Below, one piece after another: positions 7,551 to 10,191 of a DNA stretch of 10,191 nucleotides. Position numbers and translations under genes: made by a program. How positions within the stretch are numbered: position 1 is the first letter of the stretch; each line of letters begins with the position of its first letter. The notes below the pieces were generated by a model that saw nothing but the letters and a program-made list of their open reading frames with translations, ran no database searches and was not told the DNA's origin. Source of the DNA: Lachnospiraceae bacterium UBA4348 (GTDB lineage Bacteria; Bacillota; Clostridia; Lachnospirales; Lachnospiraceae); contig DGTA01000105.1 in NCBI GenBank assembly GCA_002394165.1, positions 1 through 10,191 of the forward strand, read 5' to 3'.

Positions 7551-7597
7551 GTTTTCTTCATTTTTTAAGAAAGAGGATTTATGCGGTGTCCGATTTC

Positions 7598-7626
7598 TTT
7601 GTATCATGAGTAGGAACCGGGGTCAA
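7598..7626 (-). promoter_or_regulatory. Sigma-A-type promoter of the GH120 (and perhaps SRAP) transcript
   Basis: On the minus strand the -35 box TTGACC (7626-7621, 5 of 6 matches) is separated by exactly 17 nt from the -10 box TACAAA (7603-7598, 4 of 6). TGA directly before the -10 gives an extended -10 element. Transcription would start near 7591, leaving a leader of about 54 nt. No clear CcpA (cre) or XylR operator was seen nearby. A small CTGT-AA-ACAG palindrome at 7674-7683 lies upstream, between this promoter and the divergent gene. Confidence 0.55.
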
Positions 7627-7715
7627 CTCGATCCGGGAGCCCCTGTTTGCGCTGTGCATCCTCGTGTGGTAATCTGTAAACAGTAACTGCTGTTGCAGCT
7701 GGAAGGAAATCCGGT

Positions 7716-8330
7716 ATGAAACTGATTGAAATGACATGTACAAACTGCGGCGCCCAGCTGCAGATCGATCCTGCCAGGAAGGAGATGTACTGTTCCTACT
7801 GCGGGACTAAACTGATCCTGGACGAGGGTGTCCAGGTCACGAACAGGATCGTGGACGAAGCGCGGCTGAAGGAAGCCGAAGTGAAGATGAAGGAGCTCGA
7901 GTATGAACATGAGAGGGAGCTTCGCCAGGAAAAGCTGCAGCTCGAGCAGAAGCGGGCGTTCCGGGCCACAGCGCTGATCTATGTTATCCTGCTGATCCTG
8001 TCGACGACCGTGCCGGTTCTGGATCCGTTCTTTCCGCCGGTTTTGCTGTTCGGAGCCATCGCGCTGGCGGTCATGTATACGGGGGACAGAAAGATCCGCA
8101 GGCGCGGGGAAGATCCTGAATATTCTCCCAAGAGCCGCATGGCGGCCTGCCTTCTGTGCTTCTTTCTGGGCTCATTCGGTGCCCACCGGTTCTATGTCGG
8201 AAAGGTGGGAACGGGTATTCTCTATCTGTTTACCCTGGGGCTGTTCGGGATCGGCTGGCTGATCGACATGATAAGGATCATCTGCGGTAATTTCCAGGAC
8301 AGTGACGGATATTATCTGAAGGACTGGTGA
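7716..8330 (+). CDS. Zinc-ribbon, coiled-coil and TM2-domain membrane protein
   Basis: A 204-residue membrane protein whose biochemical function is not known. In order it has: an N-terminal zinc ribbon with CTNC (Cys8, Cys11) and CSYC (Cys26, Cys29); a charged, probably coiled-coil stretch rich in Glu and Lys (about 48-80); a hydrophobic pair with a Pro/Phe-rich turn (about 85-121); a basic loop (125-142); and a C-terminal TM2 domain (about 142-191) with the typical GAHRFYVGKVGTGILY block and the GWLIDMIRI helix. The tail ends in GYYLKDW. The zinc ribbon probably faces the cytoplasm. The ribosome site AAGGA lies 8 nt before the ATG. The next gene, a sirtuin, begins one base after the stop, so the two are almost certainly one transcript. 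It is divergent from the GH120 gene across a 178-nt gap. Domain calls are strong; a role as a membrane sensor or scaffold is only a guess. Confidence 0.9.
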   Translation: MKLIEMTCTNCGAQLQIDPARKEMYCSYCGTKLILDEGVQVTNRIVDEARLKEAEVKMKELEYEHERELRQEKLQLEQKRAFRATALIYVILLILSTTVPVLDPFFPPVLLFGAIALAVMYTGDRKIRRRGEDPEYSPKSRMAACLLCFFLGSFGAHRFYVGKVGTGILYLFTLGLFGIGWLIDMIRIICGNFQDSDGYYLKDW

Positions 8331-8331
8331 G

Positions 8332-9123
8332 ATGAGAGAATTTCTGACGAAGCGCCGGCGCGCACCGGGGGAGCCGGACGAAGCGGAGAAGATCGGGCGG
8401 CTTAATGAGATCATTTCGCGCTCTTCCCATATCGTATTTCTCGGAGGAGCCGGCGTCTCGACCGAGAGCGGCATACCCGACTTCCGCAGCAAGGACGGAT
8501 TGTACCGGAAGAAGGACAAACGCTTTTCACGGTATAGACCGGAATATCTGCTAAGCGATACCTGCCTGCACAGGGAGCCGGAGGTCTTCTTTGACTATGT
8601 CCGGAAAAACCTCGACGCAAGAAACGCCGTGCCCAACGCGGCTCATCTGAAGCTGGCGCAGATGGAAGAGGCCGGAAAACTTGACGGTGTGATCACCCAG
8701 AACATTGACGGTCTTCATCAGAAAGCCGGAAGCAAAAATGTCCAGGAGATCCACGGCAGTGCGATGCGCTGTCACTGCGTCTCCTGCCGGCGCTCATTCG
8801 GACCTGACTTTATCTTCGACAGCCCGGATGCCGTCCCGAAGTGTCCCGACTGCGGGAAGATGGTGCGGCCGGACATCGTTCTGTACGGGGAGCTGCTCGC
8901 TCAGCCCGATTACGAGAACGCCATCAGCCTGATCCGGTACGCCGACTGCCTGATCATCGGCGGGACCTCACTCGAGGTCGGGTCCGCCTCCTCGCTGGCC
9001 CATCTTTACCACGGGGAGGGCCTGATCATCATCAACAAGGGAAGAACGAAGATGGAGGGGAAGGCGGACCTGGCCTTCCATGACAGTATCGGAAAGATCC
9101 TGGGACTGGTCGAGACAGGCTGA
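8332..9123 (+). CDS. cobB: Sir2-family NAD-dependent protein deacylase (sirtuin)
   Basis: A 263-residue sirtuin, which removes acyl groups from lysines using NAD+ and yields nicotinamide and O-acyl-ADP-ribose. The motifs are complete: GGAGVSTESGIPDFRS (38-53), TQNIDGLH (122-129, with Gln123, Asn124 and Asp126), catalytic His141 in EIHGS, zinc ligands Cys149/Cys152 and Cys171/Cys174, VRPDIVLYGE (178-187), and GGTSLEVGSAS (210-220). I see no obvious Tyr/Arg pair of the SIRT5 type, so simple deacetylation is more likely than desuccinylation; this is inference. The first 20 residues (basic, then acidic) precede the Rossmann core and are variable. ATG at 8332 is one base after the upstream stop, and AAGGA lies 8 nt before it within the end of that gene, so translation is coupled. 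Its last bases overlap the antisense YolD-like reading frame. Family is firm; targets are unknown. Confidence 0.96.
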   Translation: MREFLTKRRRAPGEPDEAEKIGRLNEIISRSSHIVFLGGAGVSTESGIPDFRSKDGLYRKKDKRFSRYRPEYLLSDTCLHREPEVFFDYVRKNLDARNAVPNAAHLKLAQMEEAGKLDGVITQNIDGLHQKAGSKNVQEIHGSAMRCHCVSCRRSFGPDFIFDSPDAVPKCPDCGKMVRPDIVLYGELLAQPDYENAISLIRYADCLIIGGTSLEVGSASSLAHLYHGEGLIIINKGRTKMEGKADLAFHDSIGKILGLVETG

Positions 9124-9321
9124 TGCCTCCGCCTCCATGAGCGCGGCGCTGAACCCCCTGAGTGCGTCGAAGGGCGCAAAGATCTTGGCGCGTTTCCTGA
9201 TATCCATATGCGGATGCCTTATGCTGAAGGCATCCGTTTTTTTATGCACCGGCCTGCCGCGCTTTTCCACCTTGTCATAGCGAAAATCCGGCGGCCTGGG
9301 GACGCTGCCGACCTTTCTCAT
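8968..9321 (-). CDS. YolD-like protein, probably 3'-truncated
   Basis: A 117-residue reading frame. Its middle carries the YolD-like signature HPHMDIRKRAKIFAPFDAL followed by RGFSAAL (about residues 37-62), comparable to the RAAQFAPFAALTGY type block of clostridial YolD-like proteins. These are commonly encoded beside Y-family polymerases and are of uncertain function. The start is convincing: ATG at 9321 overlaps the polymerase TGA as ATGA, and GGAGGA lies 8 nt upstream. After MEAEA (ending at 9123) the frame runs antisense into sir2, and the remaining 51 residues show no family character. The usual downstream region is therefore absent. It was probably cut by a rearrangement that joined it to the sir2 3' end, leaving a short or inactive product. 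Its N-terminal part also contains the plus-strand sir2 terminator hairpin (9211-9243). Confidence 0.6.
   Translation of the reverse strand: MRKVGSVPRPPDFRYDKVEKRGRPVHKKTDAFSIRHPHMDIRKRAKIFAPFDALRGFSAALMEAEASACLDQSQDLSDTVMEGQVRLPLHLRSSLVDDDQALPVVKMGQRGGGPDLE
9211..9243 (+). terminator. Intrinsic terminator of the TM2-sir2 unit
   Basis: CGGATGCCTT (9211-9220) pairs perfectly with AAGGCATCCG (9227-9236) around a six-base loop and is followed by seven T residues (9237-9243). This is a textbook plus-strand terminator 88 nt after the sir2 stop. It lies wholly inside the minus-strand YolD-like reading frame, so it would be antisense to that gene's message. Confidence 0.88.
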
Positions 9322-10191
9322 GCTCTGTGTCCTCCGATCTGCTGGTTTCTCTCCAGCGTTGTTGCGCCTTTTTTGAGGTTCATTCCTTTAAAGACGGCGC
9401 CCGGTCCGTAGCGCTGCCGGACCTCAAGCATGGCCCGCTGGATCTTTTTTTCTTTTTCAAGGGCTTCATAGTCGGTAAACAGGCTCAGCTGGTAAGAGCC
9501 GTCGTCAACAGCGACATTGTCCGCACACACCCCCAGCCGGCGGTAGAGCAGCCGGTGGTCCGTCTTCTCGTCGAAGGACCGGACCATCGCCTCCGAGATA
9601 ACGGCGGCCGAGTCGGTCCTCGTCTTCAGGCGCACGGTCCCGTTGGAGTGCTTCGGATGCAGCCGGCCGTAGAAATCCAGTACGAGCGGCCCGTCGTAGG
9701 ACGGGCAGTGCTCCATGCTTTTATAGTCATACGATACCCACCAGGTAAATACCCGGGAGGTGAGATGCTTTGTGAACATGTCCGCGCACAAAACGTCGAT
9801 CATCTCCAGAAACACGTTGCGCGCTTCGTCATACAGATAGGGCCGGGGCAGGACCTGCCCGTTGGACAGGCTGTGACTGTCGGAATGATAGCTTTTGATA
9901 TCCTCCATGGTGACCGGCTCGATGCCCCAGGCGTGGTCGATGAGGATCTCCCCGTCGATCCCGAAGGTGCTGTAAAAGTATTCCTCATCCCACTGGCTGC
10001 GCTCGGCCACGTCGCCCATGGTGTACATATGGCCCATGGCCAGGCGCCTGGCCTTGCCGGCGCCGATCTGCCAGAAATCCGTCAGGGGAGTGTGGTCCCA
10101 CAGCAGGTAGCGGTAGGAAAGCTCGCTGAGCTCGGCGATGCGCACCCCGTCCTTGTCCGGCGGGCATTTTTTGGCCACGATGTCCATGGCG
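9318..10191 (-). CDS. Y-family DNA polymerase (UmuC/DinB-like), C-terminal part (5' end outside window)
   Basis: About 290 C-terminal residues of a Y-family translesion polymerase; the frame stays open to the window edge, and the first visible ATG (10187) is an internal Met of AMDIVAKK. Visible parts run from the end of the palm (AMDIVAKK), through the helix-hairpin thumb (PLTDFWQIGAGKARRLAMGHMYTMGDVA), to the little-finger domain. The little finger is followed by YQLSLF (QLSLF at 9491-9477), a textbook beta-clamp-binding pentapeptide, and a basic helical tail. The N-terminal catalytic aspartates and the SxDE motif lie outside the window, so activity cannot be judged. These polymerases bypass DNA lesions and are often induced by DNA damage. 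The stop overlaps the start of a YolD-like gene, the usual partner in Firmicutes. The visible part has no frameshift. Confidence 0.92.
   Translation of the reverse strand, partial: AMDIVAKKCPPDKDGVRIAELSELSYRYLLWDHTPLTDFWQIGAGKARRLAMGHMYTMGDVAERSQWDEEYFYSTFGIDGEILIDHAWGIEPVTMEDIKSYHSDSHSLSNGQVLPRPYLYDEARNVFLEMIDVLCADMFTKHLTSRVFTWWVSYDYKSMEHCPSYDGPLVLDFYGRLHPKHSNGTVRLKTRTDSAAVISEAMVRSFDEKTDHRLLYRRLGVCADNVAVDDGSYQLSLFTDYEALEKEKKIQRAMLEVRQRYGPGAVFKGMNLKKGATTLERNQQIGGHRA
9330..9335 (-). promoter_or_regulatory. Ribosome binding site of the YolD-like gene
   Basis: GGAGGA on the minus strand, 8 nt before the ATG at 9321, lies inside the last codons of the polymerase gene. It supports real coupled translation of the small gene despite its damaged 3' end. 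Confidence 0.65.

Noticed and set aside
7561..7561. Upstream ATG as the GH120 start
   Set aside because: It adds only eight Lys-rich residues, has no Shine-Dalgarno site, and the added codons contain the strong ribosome site of the ATG at 7537.
5588..7609. Two long plus-strand frames (414 and 257 codons, same frame, one stop apart) antisense to the GH120 gene
   Set aside because: The minus-strand product matches GH120 along its full length with catalytic residues. The plus frames are Val/Gly/Asp-rich shadows with no known motif, and the second runs past the GH120 promoter.
7647..7675. Possible plus-strand promoter for the TM2 gene (TTGCGC, 17 nt, TAATCT)
   Set aside because: Both boxes match the consensus poorly (about three of six each). 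A promoter must exist in this gap, but I cannot place it with confidence.
9080..9280. 66-codon plus-strand frame after sir2
   Set aside because: It overlaps the sir2 end, runs through the terminator hairpin and T run, and is antisense to the YolD-like signature.
1..10191. CRISPR arrays, tRNA/rRNA genes, insertion sequences, prophage genes
   Set aside because: No regularly spaced direct repeats, tRNA-like folds, transposase or phage proteins were seen on either strand.

Overview
This is a gene-dense, moderately GC-rich bacterial stretch. Its Shine-Dalgarno sites are strong and purine-rich. It carries a single-chain pyruvate:ferredoxin oxidoreductase, a cytoplasmic GH120-type beta-xylosidase, and a Y-family polymerase paired with a YolD-like protein. 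Together these suggest an anaerobic, plant-polysaccharide-using member of the Clostridia, most plausibly a gut or rumen Lachnospiraceae relative. That assignment is inferred from gene content; the window has no rRNA or other phylogenetic marker.

Layout. (1) Positions 1-4695, plus strand: the C-terminal end of an acyl-CoA ligase, an amidohydrolase-2 family TIM-barrel protein, and a full-length PFOR. These genes overlap (14 nt, then ATGA) and end at a strong intrinsic terminator at 4751-4795. (2) Positions 4836-7537, minus strand: a GH120-like beta-xylosidase, then a 65-nt gap with a palindrome, then an SRAP-domain protein (YedK/HMCES family, DNA abasic-site crosslinking). A good promoter lies upstream of the glycosidase. 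(3) Positions 7716-9123, plus strand: a two-gene unit of a zinc-ribbon/coiled-coil/TM2 membrane protein followed after one base by a Sir2 deacylase. It ends in an intrinsic terminator at 9211-9243. (4) Positions 8968-10191, minus strand: the C-terminal part of a Y-family (UmuC/DinB-like) polymerase with a QLSLF clamp-binding motif, coupled by ATGA to a small YolD-like gene. That gene's conserved part ends exactly where it meets the 3' end of sir2.

How the genes fit together. Region 1 is central CoA/ferredoxin metabolism: acid activation, an uncertain hydrolase or decarboxylase, and oxidative decarboxylation of pyruvate to acetyl-CoA. Region 2 adds intracellular xylo-oligosaccharide hydrolysis. 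SRAP and the polymerase/YolD pair are DNA-damage functions; they are separate units here. No mobile element, CRISPR array, RNA gene or phage gene was seen.

I see no clear case for a wholly new system. The points most worth checking are the truncated YolD-like gene with a terminator hairpin inside it, the TM2-Sir2 pairing, the ligase-amidohydrolase-PFOR coupling, and the active-site insertion in the GH120 protein.
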